A stretch of 64,000 nucleotides of DNA, taken from positions 3,658,001 through 3,722,000 of the forward strand of contig NZ_CP074371.1 in NCBI RefSeq assembly GCF_018362975.1. Direction: 5' to 3'. Positions within the stretch are counted from its first letter, which is position 1. Every line of letters starts with the position of its first letter. This DNA is from Nocardia tengchongensis. Its GTDB lineage: Bacteria > Actinomycetota > Actinomycetes > Mycobacteriales > Mycobacteriaceae. Positions 27,206-36,943 of the stretch are shown in pieces. The notes under the pieces were generated by a model, which saw only the letters and a program-made list of their open reading frames with translations, was not told the DNA's origin and searched no databases. Made by a program: the position numbers and the translations under genes.

Positions 27206-28174
27206 ATGCTCTCCAAGGTCGCCGTCGTACTCAACGACAACCTCGCCATGTTCGAATTCGGCGTGGTCTGTGAGGTTTTCGGGCTCGACCGGACCGCGCA
27301 GGGACTGCCCGCCTTCGACTTCCGGGTGTGCGGGCTCGAACCCGGGAAACCGCTGAAATCCAGCACCCCGGGCATCCACGTCACCCCCGACTACGGGCTG
27401 GAAGAGCTGCGCGACGCGGATCTGGTTGCCATTCCGGCCTTTCCGATCCGCGACGGCAAGGTCAAGGTCGATCCGCGCGTGATCGACGCGGTTCGCGACG
27501 CCGCCGCGGCCGGGGCCACCGTGCTGACGGTTTGCTCGGGCGCGTTCCTCGCGGGCGCGGCCGGGCTGCTCGACGGGCGCAAATGCACCACCCACTGGAG
27601 CTACGTCGACCTGCTGGCCGAACAGTATCCACTGGCCACCGTCGATCCGGACGTGCTGTTCGTCGACGAGGGCAACCTGATCACCAGCGCGGGCACCGCG
27701 GCCGGCATCGACGCCTGCCTGCACCTGGTGCGGCGCGAACTCGGCAGCAGCGTGGCCAATGCCATCGCCCGCCGCATGGTGGTGCCGCCGCAACGCGACG
27801 GCGGGCAGCGGCAGTTCATCGAACGGCCGGTGGTGGCCTGTGAGACCGAGGGGCTCAGCGACACCCTGCACTGGATGGGGGAGAACCTGGAGCTGGCGCA
27901 CTCGGTGGAATCGCTGGCGGCCCGCAGTGCCATGTCGACGCGCACCTTCGCGCGGCGCTTCGCCGCCGAGACCGGGACCACGCCGGTGAAATGGCTGACC
28001 GGGCAGCGGGTGCTGCTGGCCAAGCAGCTGCTCGAGGACACCGATATGGACCTCGAATCCCTCTCCCACCGTTGCGGATTCGGGTCGGGGGCGCTGCTGC
28101 GGCACCACTTCCAGCGGCAGGTGGGCATCGCGCCGGTCGAATACCGGCGGCGATTCGGGGCCCGGGTCTCCTGA
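27206..28174 (+). CDS. GlxA/FtrA-type AraC family transcriptional regulator with DJ-1/PfpI domain
   Basis: The 322-residue protein has an N-terminal class I glutamine-amidotransferase-like (DJ-1/PfpI) domain, ~1-190, including the nucleophile-elbow-like V-C-S-G-A-F-L-A-G-A-A-G-L-L-D-G-R and T-T-H-W. The C-terminal AraC double helix-turn-helix (~225-318) shows S-T-R-T-F-A-R-R-F-A-A-E-T-G-T-T-P-V-K-W-L and the C-G-F-G-S-G-A-L-L-R-H-H-F-Q-R signature. Such regulators sense small nitrogenous metabolites, but the ligand is not known here. It diverges from the small coupled pair and probably binds the palindrome at 27120. Confidence 0.9.
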   Translation: MLSKVAVVLNDNLAMFEFGVVCEVFGLDRTAQGLPAFDFRVCGLEPGKPLKSSTPGIHVTPDYGLEELRDADLVAIPAFPIRDGKVKVDPRVIDAVRDAAAAGATVLTVCSGAFLAGAAGLLDGRKCTTHWSYVDLLAEQYPLATVDPDVLFVDEGNLITSAGTAAGIDACLHLVRRELGSSVANAIARRMVVPPQRDGGQRQFIERPVVACETEGLSDTLHWMGENLELAHSVESLAARSAMSTRTFARRFAAETGTTPVKWLTGQRVLLAKQLLEDTDMDLESLSHRCGFGSGALLRHHFQRQVGIAPVEYRRRFGARVS

Positions 28175-28192
28175 CCGCTACGATCCGCTCTC

Positions 28193-28465
28193 ATGCGGTG
28201 GGGAGTGATGATCGCGGCGGTGCCGCTGGCGGTGTTGGTGGCCTCGGGCGTGGCCGGGTGCAAGGACCCGCGCAATGCGGCGGGCGAGTGTCTCGTGGGT
28301 GGTGCGACCAGCAATCACGACAAGGTGGTGGCCTGTTCGAAGCCGCACGACGGCAAGATCATCGCGAGCGTCGCCCACACCAGCGACTGCCCGCAGGGAA
28401 CCGACTGGTCCTATACCGCCAAGGACCTGAAGGTCATGTGCGTGCACAACGAGCTGAAGTCCTGA
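28193..28465 (+). CDS. Small putative lipoprotein
   Basis: The 90-residue protein has a signal peptide ending in a lipobox V-A-G-C (cysteine ~23) and four further cysteines (C-L-V, A-C-S, D-C-P, M-C-V) likely paired in disulfides. No family is recognised; similar short cysteine-rich lipoproteins occur widely in Nocardia. It follows the AraC regulator by 18 bases. Confidence 0.7.
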   Translation: MRWGVMIAAVPLAVLVASGVAGCKDPRNAAGECLVGGATSNHDKVVACSKPHDGKIIASVAHTSDCPQGTDWSYTAKDLKVMCVHNELKS

Positions 28466-28531
28466 CCCTCCCCGCACCCGATGGCCGTGCCTACTCGGCC
28501 CGAGCACGGGCACAGTTGATACCGTGCTGAC

Positions 28532-30367
28532 GTGTCGCACACTGCTCAGACAACCGATCGGCCGTTGCGGACCCTGGTGCTCGGAGGCGCCCGGTCCGGC
28601 AAGTCGGCCTACGCGGAACAGTTGGTCGCGTCGGAGGCGGTGCGGTACGTAGCCACCGCCGTGGCCGACCCGGCCGACGCCGACTTCGCCGAACGCATTG
28701 CGGCGCATCGGGCCCGGCGGCCCGCGGACTGGACCGTCGTGGAGGGCGACCCCGTCGCCGCCCTGGCCGAACCCGCCCCCGCCACCCTGATCGACGACCT
28801 CGGCACCTGGCTGACCGGGCGCATCGACGCCCGCGCCGCCTGGGAATCGCCGCGCGGCATCGTGGGACCCGACATCGACGCGCTCGTCACCGCCGTCGCG
28901 GGCTACTCCCAGCGCCTGATCATCGTCAGCCCCGAGGTCGGTTTCGGCGTCATCCCCGCGACCGCCTCCGGTCGCCTGTTCCGCGATGAGCTCGGCACCC
29001 TGAACCAGCGTCTCGCCGACGTCTGCGACGAGGTCTTCCTGGTGGTCGCGGGCCAGCCGGTCCGGGTCAAGCCCGACCGCGCCTCGGCCTCCGCCGCTGC
29101 CCTGACGGATGCAGCGACCCCGAATGCGCCACTCACAGCGGCGACTTCGGCCGCCGGCGCGGACCTGACTGCCACGCAGGCGGTTTCGGCAGCCGGTGCC
29201 ACCGCTACTGCGGGGGCCGTCGCTGACGCGGTGTCGGAACCTCCGTTGAGCGCTGCGGCCGGCGATGGCGCCGGCCCGGTACTCACCAAGCCCGTGCGGA
29301 TTTCGTTCGGCCCGGTGTCGGGCCCCGACCCGATCGTGTGGGCGGCCGCCGAGGAGCGGCAGGCGCAATTGACCAAGCCCGCAGGGGCTTTGGGCCGGTT
29401 GGAGAAGCTGGCCAACTGGGTGTCCGCGTGCCAGGGCGTGTGTCCCCCCAAGCAGTTCGAGCGTGCCCGCGTAGTGGTGTTCGCGGGCGACCACGGGGTG
29501 GCGCGGCACGGTGTGTCGGCCTATCCGAGCGAGGTGACCGCGCAGATGGTCGCCAACTTCCTGCACGGCGGCGCGGCGGTGAATGTGCTGGCGCGCTTGG
29601 CCGATGCCAGTGTGCGGGTGGCCGATATCGCCGTGGACGGGGATACCGCGCCGGAGATCTCGCGCCACAAGGTGCGCCGCTCCAGCGGGTCCATCGACCG
29701 CGAGGACGCGTTGAGCGAGGCCGAGGTGCAGGCGGCGCTGGCCGCCGGCGCGACCATCGCCGACGAGGAAATCGATTCCGGCGCGGACCTTCTCATCGCC
29801 GGTGACATGGGCATCGGCAACACCACGCCCGCCACCGTGCTGATCGCGGCCGTCACCGACACCGAACCGGTGGTGGCGGTCGGCCGCGGCACCGGCGTCG
29901 ACGACGCGGGCTGGATTCGCAAGACCGCCGCCATCCGTGACGCCATGTGGCGGGCCCGCCCCGTGGTCAAGGACCCGGTTGCCTTGCTGCGCACCGCCTC
30001 CGGCGCGGATCTGGCCGCCATGGCGGGCTTCCTGGCCCGCGCCGCGGCCCGCCGCACCCCGGTCATCCTCGACGGCGTCGTGGTCACCGCGGCCGCGGTG
30101 GTCGCCGACCAGCTCGCGCCGGGCGCCCGCGCCTGGTGGGTGGCGGGCCACCGCTCGAGCGAGCCGTCCCACACCATCGCCCTCAAGCGTCTCGACCTCG
30201 AGCCGCTGGTCGAGATGAATATGCGCCTGGGCGAGGGCTCGGGCGCGGTCGCGGCCCTCCCGCTGCTCCGCGCCGCCGTCGCCACCCTCGGCGAGATGGC
30301 CACCTTCGCCGAGGCCGGTGTCAGCACCGCCGACGCGGCCGCGGATGCCGAACCCGCCGGTGCCTAG
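28532..30367 (+). CDS. Fused CobU (adenosylcobinamide kinase / guanylyltransferase) - CobT (DMB phosphoribosyltransferase)
   Basis: The 611-residue protein joins two steps of lower-ligand cobalamin assembly. Residues ~10-180 are CobU: P-loop [14 protein letters not shown] and D-D-L-G-T-W-L. An alanine-rich linker (~185-250, repeats of T-A-A-T and A-G-A) follows. Residues ~255-600 are Cob[39 protein letters not shown] and the catalytic-glutamate region [10 protein letters not shown]. It acts before CobS, encoded next. GTG start at 28532. CobU and CobT are usually separate proteins; fusion keeps their ratio fixed. Confidence 0.92.
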   Translation: MSHTAQTTDRPLRTLVLGGARSGKSAYAEQLVASEAVRYVATAVADPADADFAERIAAHRARRPADWTVVEGDPVAALAEPAPATLIDDLGTWLTGRIDARAAWESPRGIVGPDIDALVTAVAGYSQRLIIVSPEVGFGVIPATASGRLFRDELGTLNQRLADVCDEVFLVVAGQPVRVKPDRASASAAALTDAATPNAPLTAATSAAGADLTATQAVSAAGATATAGAVADAVSEPPLSAAAGDGAGPVLTKPVRISFGPVSGPDPIVWAAAEERQAQLTKPAGALGRLEKLANWVSACQGVCPPKQFERARVVVFAGDHGVARHGVSAYPSEVTAQMVANFLHGGAAVNVLARLADASVRVADIAVDGDTAPEISRHKVRRSSGSIDREDALSEAEVQAALAAGATIADEEIDSGADLLIAGDMGIGNTTPATVLIAAVTDTEPVVAVGRGTGVDDAGWIRKTAAIRDAMWRARPVVKDPVALLRTASGADLAAMAGFLARAAARRTPVILDGVVVTAAAVVADQLAPGARAWWVAGHRSSEPSHTIALKRLDLEPLVEMNMRLGEGSGAVAALPLLRAAVATLGEMATFAEAGVSTADAAADAEPAGA

Positions 30368-30375
30368 TTCGGCAC

Positions 30376-30409
30376 GCATCTCCCCGGCCGACTTCGGCCA
30401 GGGAGATGC
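30376..30409 (+). other. Hairpin between cobUT and cobS
   Basis: GCATCTCCC (30376-30384) pairs with GGGAGATGC (30401-30409) and inside it GGCCGA pairs with TCGGCC, giving a long stem with one C/A mismatch and a tiny loop. It starts 9 bases after the CobT stop and ends 30 bases before cobS. No T run follows, so it may stabilise mRNA or attenuate rather than terminate. Confidence 0.55.
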
Positions 30410-30439
30410 GCTGTCCCGCAACCACGTCCGGGTGACCGT

Positions 30440-31186
30440 GTGACCGGGCTGCGGTTGGCGGTCTCGTGGCTGACGGTGTTGCCGCTTCGCGGGCCGGAAC
30501 AAGTGGACCGGTCGGTTGCGGCGCGGGCGATCGCCTGGGCCCCGGTGGTCGGGGTACTGCTCGGAGGCGGGGCCGCCGGATTGTTATGGGGGCTGGGACA
30601 GTTGGGGGCCGCGTGGCTGCTGGCCGGATTCGTGGTGGTGGCCGGGCTGGGGTTGATCACGCGGGGGATGCATATCGACGGGCTGGCCGACACCATTGAC
30701 GGGCTCGGGAGTTATGGGGCGCCGGAGCGGGCTCGCGAGATCATGAAGAGCGGCGGGGCGGGGCCGTTCGGAGTGGCGGCGCTGGTGTTCGCGCTTGGGA
30801 TTCAGGCGGTTTCGCTGGGGGCGCTCGCGGAGGCCGGCCGGTGGCTCGCCGTGGTGGTGGCGGTCGCGGTCGGGCGGGTCGCGGTGGTGCTGGCGTGCCG
30901 GCGGGGGATCGAGGCGGCTCCGGGGGCTGGGTTCGGGGCGCTGGTGGCGGGGACGCAGCCACCTGTCACGGGTTACGCCTGGGGTGTGATCGCCTGCCTG
31001 GCAGCGGTATTCGCCACGAGCAATCCGTGGCAGGGCCCGTTGGCGGTGCTGCTGGCGCTGGCCGCGGCGACGGTGCTGGTCCGGCATTGCGTGCGGCGGT
31101 TCGGGGGTCTCAACGGTGACGTGCTCGGCGCCGCACTGGAATTGAGCGTCACGATCGCGGCAGCGGTGCTGTCCTTCGCTCGCTGA
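30440..31186 (+). CDS. cobS: Adenosylcobinamide-GDP ribazoletransferase (cobalamin synthase)
   Basis: The 248-residue integral membrane enzyme joins adenosylcobinamide-GDP to alpha-ribazole(-phosphate). CobS features are L-T-V-L-P-L-R-G-P near the N-terminus, M-H-I-D-G-L-A-D-T-I-D-G-L-G (~77-90, the catalytic acidic motif), E-R-A-R-E-I-M-K-S-G-G-A-G-P-F-G, then several hydrophobic helices. GTG 30440 start. Placed after cobU-cobT as expected for the nucleotide-loop steps. Confidence 0.94.
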   Translation: MTGLRLAVSWLTVLPLRGPEQVDRSVAARAIAWAPVVGVLLGGGAAGLLWGLGQLGAAWLLAGFVVVAGLGLITRGMHIDGLADTIDGLGSYGAPERAREIMKSGGAGPFGVAALVFALGIQAVSLGALAEAGRWLAVVVAVAVGRVAVVLACRRGIEAAPGAGFGALVAGTQPPVTGYAWGVIACLAAVFATSNPWQGPLAVLLALAAATVLVRHCVRRFGGLNGDVLGAALELSVTIAAAVLSFAR

Positions 31187-31192
31187 GACCGG

Positions 31193-31209
31193 TCCGGAAC
31201 GGTTCCGGA
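31193..31209 (+). terminator. Short hairpin after cobS
   Basis: TCCGGAA and TTCCGGA form a perfect 7-bp stem with a CGG loop, 7 bases after the cobS stop. There is no clear T run, so terminator function is probable but not certain. Confidence 0.45.
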
Positions 31210-31330
31210 TTCTCGCGAAACGGCGAATCGGACAGTCGTATAACAGTCCGCTCGCGGTTCACAATCCGACCGACCCGTGGCCGCGAATACCTGGTGATCG
31301 CTTCCACTCTGCCGGAAACGGAGACGCGAA

Positions 31331-32134
31331 ATGCCGGGAATTCTGTTGCAGCTGGGGGTTTTGGTCGCATTCGCGGTTATCGCGGTGGGCATCTTCGTGG
31401 TCGGGGATCGGGTGCGGCCGGCGTCGTGGCGGCACAGTGACGATTCCGGCGCGGGCTCCATGACGCTGGACATGGTCAACATGTTCTTCGCCGCCATCGT
31501 GGCGTTCGTGGTGGTGATCCTGTGGCAGCAGTACGACACCTCGCACGCGCACACGGTGTCGGAGGGCAAGGCGCTGGTGAACGTCTACGAGACCGCGAAC
31601 GGCATGCCCGAGCCGGACCGCAAGCAGATCCAGGCCCTCGTGACCGCCTACACCCGCGAGGTGATCGGCGAGGAGTGGAAGACCATGGACGAGCAGCGGC
31701 GGCTGAGCCCGGCCGCGCAGGCCACCCTGGATGATCTGCGGGACGCGGTGAACGCCGCGCCCGCCGCCGACGCGGACGCCAAGGCCACCCAGGACAAGGC
31801 CACCACCGCCGTGGAGGCGATCACCGACGCCCGCTACGACCGCGGCCTGGACGCCGGGTACCGACTGCCCGGATTCCTGTATGTCGCACTGTGGTTCGCG
31901 ACCGCCATGCTGCTGTTCGGCACCGTGTTCTCCGGCGTCGTGGTCACCAAGCGCAGCGTCCTCATGACCGGGTTGTTCGGCCTGGTGATCGGGGCGGTCA
32001 TCGTGGCCGTCTATCAACTCGATCGACCGTTCTCGGGCGGCAATCACGTCGCCAAGGACGCCTACGAACTCGCGCTCGCCCGCTTCCAGCACATCGCCGC
32101 GGAAGCGCCCGCGGCAAGCGGCAGTCCCCGCTGA
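31331..32134 (+). CDS. DUF4239 (bestrophin-like) membrane protein
   Basis: The 267-residue protein has two N-terminal hydrophobic helices (~6-30, ~55-75), a soluble helical middle, and two C-terminal helices (~190-235), the layout of DUF4239. The A-L-V-N-V-Y-E-T-A-N-G-M motif after the second helix fits that family, which is distantly related to bestrophin-type channels. Function unknown in actinobacteria. Monocistronic, ATG start. Confidence 0.75.
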   Translation: MPGILLQLGVLVAFAVIAVGIFVVGDRVRPASWRHSDDSGAGSMTLDMVNMFFAAIVAFVVVILWQQYDTSHAHTVSEGKALVNVYETANGMPEPDRKQIQALVTAYTREVIGEEWKTMDEQRRLSPAAQATLDDLRDAVNAAPAADADAKATQDKATTAVEAITDARYDRGLDAGYRLPGFLYVALWFATAMLLFGTVFSGVVVTKRSVLMTGLFGLVIGAVIVAVYQLDRPFSGGNHVAKDAYELALARFQHIAAEAPAASGSPR

Positions 32135-32176
32135 GCGCGGCCAACGACTGACCAGCACTCGGCATTCGGAGGCACC

Positions 32177-33151
32177 GTGAACGGAAACCGCAGAACAGCA
32201 CGAGGATTCGCGGCGGTGACGGCAGTCCCGTTGGCCGCGGCCCTGCTCACCGTCCACCCGGAGGTCGCCGCCGCCGACCCGGGACTGCCCACGATCAGCG
32301 AGATCGTCAGCGGCAGTGCGGGACCGGATACAACAGGTGCGGCCGCGCCGATCGACGGACCGTCCGGCAGCGCTCTCGGCCTCGGCACGGGCAGCAGCTA
32401 CACGGGCAGCGGTGGCGCCTCGACCGGCCGCTCGGCGGGAGCGGCCTTGAATCCGGCGGTCGGTCCGGCCCTCGGCGCCGGTGGCAGCAGATCCGACGCC
32501 GCCCCCGAGAAGGCGGATCCCGGCACCGGAACTGGCCCTGCCGCAGGAGATTTCACAGCACCCGATCCCGCCGCGCCCGGCGTTCCCCTCACCGTGCCGA
32601 TCGCGGTCCCCAACACCACGGGCGGTCTGCTGGGCCTCGACTCCGGCAGCGTGCTCACCGCCTGCGCGGGCAGCGCGGTGGTCGGCAGCGCCGTCCTGGG
32701 TCTGGGCATCCTCACCGGTAGCGGCATGGGCTCGGGCTTGATCGGTCCCGGCTTCATCCCCGGCTCCAGCGGTCTGGTCGGTCCCGGCTCGGCCGGTGCG
32801 GGCAGCGTGGTGGTGGGTAGTGCCATGACCGGCAGCGCCCTGCTCACCTGCATGCTGTTGCTGCCGGTCCCGATGGCGCCGGAACCCGGTATCCCGCTAC
32901 TGATTCCGCCCGCCCTCCCGGCGGCGGCACCCGCGGCTCCGCTGCCCGCGCCCCTGCCCGAGGTGGTTCCGCCCGCCCCGGTCCCGATTCCGCCGCCCCC
33001 GCCACCCCCGGCCGAAATCGCCGCCCCCGTCCCGCCGCCGCCCGCACCGGCCAGCTTGACCGCCCTCCAGGTCATGACGGTCATGATCATCACCATCATC
33101 GCGGGCGCCCGCGCGCGCATCGCTCGCGCGCATCGCGCACCCGTCTACTGA
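32177..33151 (+). CDS. Secreted low-complexity Gly/Ser- and Pro-rich protein
   Basis: The 324-residue protein has a signal peptide (cleavage near A-A-A-D-P at ~32), a middle domain of Gly/Ser/Val repeats with many G-S-G and G-P-G steps and two hydrophobic patches, and a proline-rich stretch (~265-300, P-P-A-P-V-P-I-P-P-P-P-P-P-P). The extreme C-terminus has a hydrophobic segment and a basic tail (R-A-R-I-A-R-A-H-R), consistent with membrane or cell-wall anchoring. No family is recognised. GTG start at 32177. Confidence 0.65.
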   Translation: MNGNRRTARGFAAVTAVPLAAALLTVHPEVAAADPGLPTISEIVSGSAGPDTTGAAAPIDGPSGSALGLGTGSSYTGSGGASTGRSAGAALNPAVGPALGAGGSRSDAAPEKADPGTGTGPAAGDFTAPDPAAPGVPLTVPIAVPNTTGGLLGLDSGSVLTACAGSAVVGSAVLGLGILTGSGMGSGLIGPGFIPGSSGLVGPGSAGAGSVVVGSAMTGSALLTCMLLLPVPMAPEPGIPLLIPPALPAAAPAAPLPAPLPEVVPPAPVPIPPPPPPPAEIAAPVPPPPAPASLTALQVMTVMIITIIAGARARIARAHRAPVY

Positions 33152-33168
33152 ACAACTGACGGGTTGGG

Positions 33169-34563
33169 TCAGGACAGCTGCTCGAGCTTCGGAATCTCCC
33201 ACTTCCCGTTCAGCACGGTGTCTTTCGGCGCGTACAACCGCATGGTGAGCGAGAACGGTCCGGACTCCGGGATCGGCAGCCAGTGCCCGGCCGTCACCGC
33301 GGGCCCGGGATCGGTGTTCTGCACCGCGATCCGGACGGTGCCGTCGGCGGCCGGGGTGAGCGGGATCAGATGCCCCACCGAGTAGATGCCCGCCGGGTTC
33401 TGCACGAGATAGGACTGCGCGTCATAGGCGGTGAGTGACCAGAACGCCCCGACCGGGGGCAACGCGTTCTTCTCGAAGGTTACTCGGAATCGGCTGCCGC
33501 GCTCGGCATTCGCGTTCACCGTCGGGTACACCGCGTCCCTGGGCAGGTTCGCGCCCGGCCCCTCGACCGCGACCTGGGCGCGCAGTAGATAGTCGGTGCC
33601 GTAGGTGCCGACCTCGAGGTTGTAGCTCCAGCCGTTGATCTGCTGGTAGTGCGGGTCCCGGTAAGCGGCGAGTTGGGCCTTGCCGGCCGCGATGGCGGCG
33701 GTGAGCGTGTTCGCGGGCAGGGTGGGCGCGCCGCCCGGCGTGACGCCGATGGTGGCGAATCGCTTGATGGCATCGCTGTCGTCATCGCTGGGCGGGTTGA
33801 GTTCCATGAGAGCGCACATGCGGGCGAAGAAGGCGGGCCCGTCCATCCCGGCAACCATCTGGGCGGGCACTCCGCCGCCCGCGGCCTGCGCGCCCGGACC
33901 GCCCTGCGCGGCACCGGAATTCCAGACACTGAGCGGGGCCAGCTTCAGCTGCTGCTGGAGCGCGCGCGCATGCTCGACATCGCCGGCACCCTTGTATTCG
34001 ATGCGGCCGAGCAGGCAGGTGGTGCCGGTCGGCACGGACAACTGGGTCATGCCGTCAGGGATGGTGCCCTTCCATCCGGGTCCGGTGACCAGGTAGGTGT
34101 ACGGCGGGTGTGGGGGCGCGTTCTTGACGCGCGGATTGGTGCTGCTGGGGTCGTGCACGGTGTTGGTCCACGCGTCGAGGAACTGCATGACCCAGTAGCG
34201 ACCGGCCTCGATCGGGGGCACCTGCAGCACCATCGGTTCGGGCCGCAGATTCAGCCAGGCCTGCGAGTACAGGGTGTCCGGGTTGAGCCCGACCACCTGC
34301 TTGGATTCGGAGGTCGGCGGGTTCTGGTGCACGAACTCGTTTGCCGGGCCGGCAGTTTCGCGGATGAGGTCTGACAGGACCAGCGGGTAGCCGAAGATGT
34401 AGGCGTCGGCGGCGATGTCGGCGGGATCGCCGGAGGCGGCGGTGGTGGTGGCGGTGGACCCGTGGTCCGACGCGGAACAGGCGGCCAATCCGAGGGTCGC
34501 CGCGGTCGCCACGCCCAGCTCGAGGATCCGGCGGCGCGAGACCTGCGCGAAGGGGTCGCTCAT
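33169..34563 (-). CDS. DUF1254/DUF1214 lipoprotein with twin-arginine signal
   Basis: The 464-residue protein begins with a Tat-like S-R-R-R-I-L-E-L and a lipobox L-A-A-C (C~29), so it is likely exported folded and lipid-anchored. The N-terminal part has the DUF1254 motif Y-I-F-G-Y-P-L-V (~56) and N-P-D-T-L-Y-S-Q-A-W-L (~93); the C-terminal part is DUF1214 (F-W-S-L-T-A-Y-D-A-Q-S-Y). The enzymatic role is unknown. Its paralogous domain occurs at 52025-53221. It converges with the upstream secreted-protein gene. Confidence 0.85.
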   Translation of the reverse strand: MSDPFAQVSRRRILELGVATAATLGLAACSASDHGSTATTTAASGDPADIAADAYIFGYPLVLSDLIRETAGPANEFVHQNPPTSESKQVVGLNPDTLYSQAWLNLRPEPMVLQVPPIEAGRYWVMQFLDAWTNTVHDPSSTNPRVKNAPPHPPYTYLVTGPGWKGTIPDGMTQLSVPTGTTCLLGRIEYKGAGDVEHARALQQQLKLAPLSVWNSGAAQGGPGAQAAGGGVPAQMVAGMDGPAFFARMCALMELNPPSDDDSDAIKRFATIGVTPGGAPTLPANTLTAAIAAGKAQLAAYRDPHYQQINGWSYNLEVGTYGTDYLLRAQVAVEGPGANLPRDAVYPTVNANAERGSRFRVTFEKNALPPVGAFWSLTAYDAQSYLVQNPAGIYSVGHLIPLTPAADGTVRIAVQNTDPGPAVTAGHWLPIPESGPFSLTMRLYAPKDTVLNGKWEIPKLEQLS

Positions 34564-34578
34564 GTGTGCACCGTACTG

Positions 34579-34608
34579 CCGCGGCTGCGGTGAACCCCGC
34601 AGCCGCGG
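34579..34608 (-). terminator. Terminator hairpin downstream of asnB
   Basis: CCGCGGCTGCGG and CCGCAGCCGCGG form a perfect 12-bp inverted repeat with a six-base loop, in the gap between asnB (stop at 34636) and the DUF1254 gene. There is no T run. Confidence 0.55.
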
Positions 34609-34635
34609 TCGGTGTCGCGGCTGATCAGCCGTCGA

Positions 34636-36603
34636 TCAGAGGTTGACCGGGTAGGTCGGCTCCTGGATCTCGGGCTTGATGCGGTTCTCGACGAAGATGC
34701 CGTGCCAGATCATGAACACGATCAGCGTCCACAGCCGGCGGCTGTGGTCGACCGGACCGGTCCGGTGGGCGTCGAGCATGGCCAGGATGGCCTGCTTGTT
34801 CAGCAGGTGGTCGGTGCCCGAGTCGGTGATCTGGGCGCGCGCCCAGTCGTAGAGCTCCGGGCCGCGCAGCCAGTGCCGCAGCGGCACCGGGAAGCCCAGC
34901 TTGGCGCGGTTGAGCACGTGCGGCGGCACGATGTCGGTGAGCGACCGGCGCAGCGCGTATTTGGTGGTTTCCTTGGTGATCTTCTGCTCGAACGGGATCT
35001 TCTCCGCGACCTTGAACACCTCGGGGTCCAGGAATGGCACGCGCAGTTCCAGGGAGTTGGCCATGGTCATCTTGTCGGCCTTGACCAGGATGTCGCCGCG
35101 CAGCCAGGTGAACAGGTCCAGGTGCTGCATGCGGGCGACCGGATCCCAGTCGCGGCCCTGCGTGGCGTAGATGGGGGCGGTGACGTCCTGATGCGTCCAT
35201 TCGGGCCGGAATTCCCGCAGCACCGAACGCAACTGGGCGTCGTTGAAGCTGCGGGCGTTGCCGTAGTAGCGCTCTTCCAGGGTGAGCGAGCCGCGGTGCA
35301 GCAGGCTCTTGCCGCGGGTGCCTTCCGGAATCCGGTCCGACACCTTGCCGAGCAGCTTGCGCGCACCCTTGGGCAGGTAGTCGAAGGGCTTGAGCGACAG
35401 CGGTTCCCGGTAGATGGTGTAGCCGCCGAACAGCTCGTCGGAGCCCTCGCCGGAGAGCACCACCTTGACGTGCTTGCGGGCTTCCTTGGCCACGAAGTAC
35501 AGCGGCACCAGGGCCGGGTCCGCGACGGGTTCGTCGAGGTACCAGACGATTTCGGGGATGGAGGCCGCGTACTCCTCGGGGGAGACCATGCGGATGTAGT
35601 GCTTGGCGCCGATGGCTTCCGCGGTCTCGGCGGCCACGTCGGCCTCCGAGTAGCCCTGCCGTTCGAAGGCCGAGGTGAAGGTCAGCAGGTTCGGGTTGTG
35701 CCGGATGGCCAGCGCGGCGATGGCGGTGGAGTCGATGCCGCCGGAGAGGAACGCGCCGACGGTGACGTCCGCGCGCATGTGCTTGGCGACGGAGTCCTCG
35801 AGCGCCTCGGCGATCTCCTTGTAGCGCTTGGCCTCCGAGCCGGCCGCGAACTTCTGCACCCGGAACTGCGGGTTGAAGTAGCGGGTCACCCGCGGGGCCG
35901 CGCCCGGCTCGACCCAGGCGTAGCAGCCGGATTCGAGCCGGCGGATGTCCTTGTGCAGCGTCTCGGCCTCGGGCACGTACTGCAGCACGGTGTAGTGCTC
36001 GAGTGCGCGCGGGTCGAGCGCGTCGGTCAACTCCAGCGCCGGCAGCAGGCCCAGCAGGCTCTTCTTCTCGCTGGAGAACGCGGTGCCGCCCGCACCGGTG
36101 GCGATGAACAGCGGCTTGATGCCGAACGGGTCGCGCGCCAGGAACAGCTTGTTCAGCTCGGTGTCCCAGATGGCGAAGGCGAACATGCCGCGCAGCCGGG
36201 CGGGGGCCTTGGTGCCCCAGTAGTGGAAGGCGGCCATGATGGCCTCGCCGTCGCCCTCGGTGCGGAACATCGGCTCATCGCCGTATTCGGCGCCGTGCGC
36301 TTCCTTCAGTTCGGCGCGCAGTTCGAGGTAGTTGTAGATCTCGCCGTTGAAGGTCATGGCGTAGCGCTCGGGGTTCTCCGGCGGACCCCAGCGCAGCGGC
36401 TGGTGCGAGTGCTCGATATCGATGATCGACAGGCGGTTGAAGCCGAAGATCATGCGTTCGTCGTTCCAGGTGCCGCGCTCGTCGGGGCCGCGATGGCGCT
36501 GGCAGTGCAGCGCCTCGTACACCTGTGCCGCGGTGGTCTCGACCGTCCGCCCATCCGGAGTAGTGCCCGTAGTTGCTGTCAGAAATCCGAGCAGACCACA
36601 CAC
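34636..36603 (-). CDS. asnB: Glutamine-hydrolysing asparagine synthetase
   Basis: The 655-residue enzyme has the class II glutamine amidotransferase N-terminus with Cys2 (M-C-G-L-L-G-F), R-H-R-G-P-D-E-R-G-T, F-N-G-E-I-Y-N-Y, and the AsnB synthetase domain with the ATP-pyrophosphatase loop L-S-G-G-I-D-S-T-A and S-G-E-G-S-D-E-L-F-G-G-Y. It converts aspartate, ATP and glutamine to asparagine. In mycobacteria the orthologue is linked to cell-wall amidation and intrinsic resistance, but that role here is inferred. Divergent from ctaC, as in M. tuberculosis. Confidence 0.94.
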   Translation of the reverse strand: MCGLLGFLTATTGTTPDGRTVETTAAQVYEALHCQRHRGPDERGTWNDERMIFGFNRLSIIDIEHSHQPLRWGPPENPERYAMTFNGEIYNYLELRAELKEAHGAEYGDEPMFRTEGDGEAIMAAFHYWGTKAPARLRGMFAFAIWDTELNKLFLARDPFGIKPLFIATGAGGTAFSSEKKSLLGLLPALELTDALDPRALEHYTVLQYVPEAETLHKDIRRLESGCYAWVEPGAAPRVTRYFNPQFRVQKFAAGSEAKRYKEIAEALEDSVAKHMRADVTVGAFLSGGIDSTAIAALAIRHNPNLLTFTSAFERQGYSEADVAAETAEAIGAKHYIRMVSPEEYAASIPEIVWYLDEPVADPALVPLYFVAKEARKHVKVVLSGEGSDELFGGYTIYREPLSLKPFDYLPKGARKLLGKVSDRIPEGTRGKSLLHRGSLTLEERYYGNARSFNDAQLRSVLREFRPEWTHQDVTAPIYATQGRDWDPVARMQHLDLFTWLRGDILVKADKMTMANSLELRVPFLDPEVFKVAEKIPFEQKITKETTKYALRRSLTDIVPPHVLNRAKLGFPVPLRHWLRGPELYDWARAQITDSGTDHLLNKQAILAMLDAHRTGPVDHSRRLWTLIVFMIWHGIFVENRIKPEIQEPTYPVNL

Positions 36604-36943
36604 TGCGCCGAGAACCTCTTTCCGGAGTCGAAGGATTGGGGCGTACCCGCACGGGCACGCTGCACGCGAAACCTACTGCCCGAGTATGCCGTACCCGGGC
36701 AGATCGCGCCGCCAGAGCCCGTATCCACTGCTTATGAGGTTTCCGGAGTGTCGAACAGGACCCCGCCACAACCGGGGGGCTTTGTTGGTCTACGCTGCGT
36801 AGTACTTGGGAAACTCTCAGGGTCGGTGGTGCGTTCACGCGTACCCTGCTCTGAGCTCCCTGACTGTGCTGAATATGTGTCGCCCGGCGGAAGGGAGTCC
36901 GGGCGATACGGCTGTCGGAATGACGACCAGGAAGGCGTTGAGC
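36604..36943. other. Divergent promoter region between asnB and ctaC
   Basis: About 340 bases without a supported gene. They must contain promoters for both flanking genes. No unambiguous -35/-10 pair, hairpin or known operator was recognised; upstream in-frame starts of ctaC extend into it but lack ribosome binding sites. Confidence 0.4.

Noticed and set aside
28178..30502. A 774-codon minus-strand frame opposite cobU-cobT
   Set aside because: It is a shadow of a well-supported gene, with Gly/Arg/His-rich composition and no domains.
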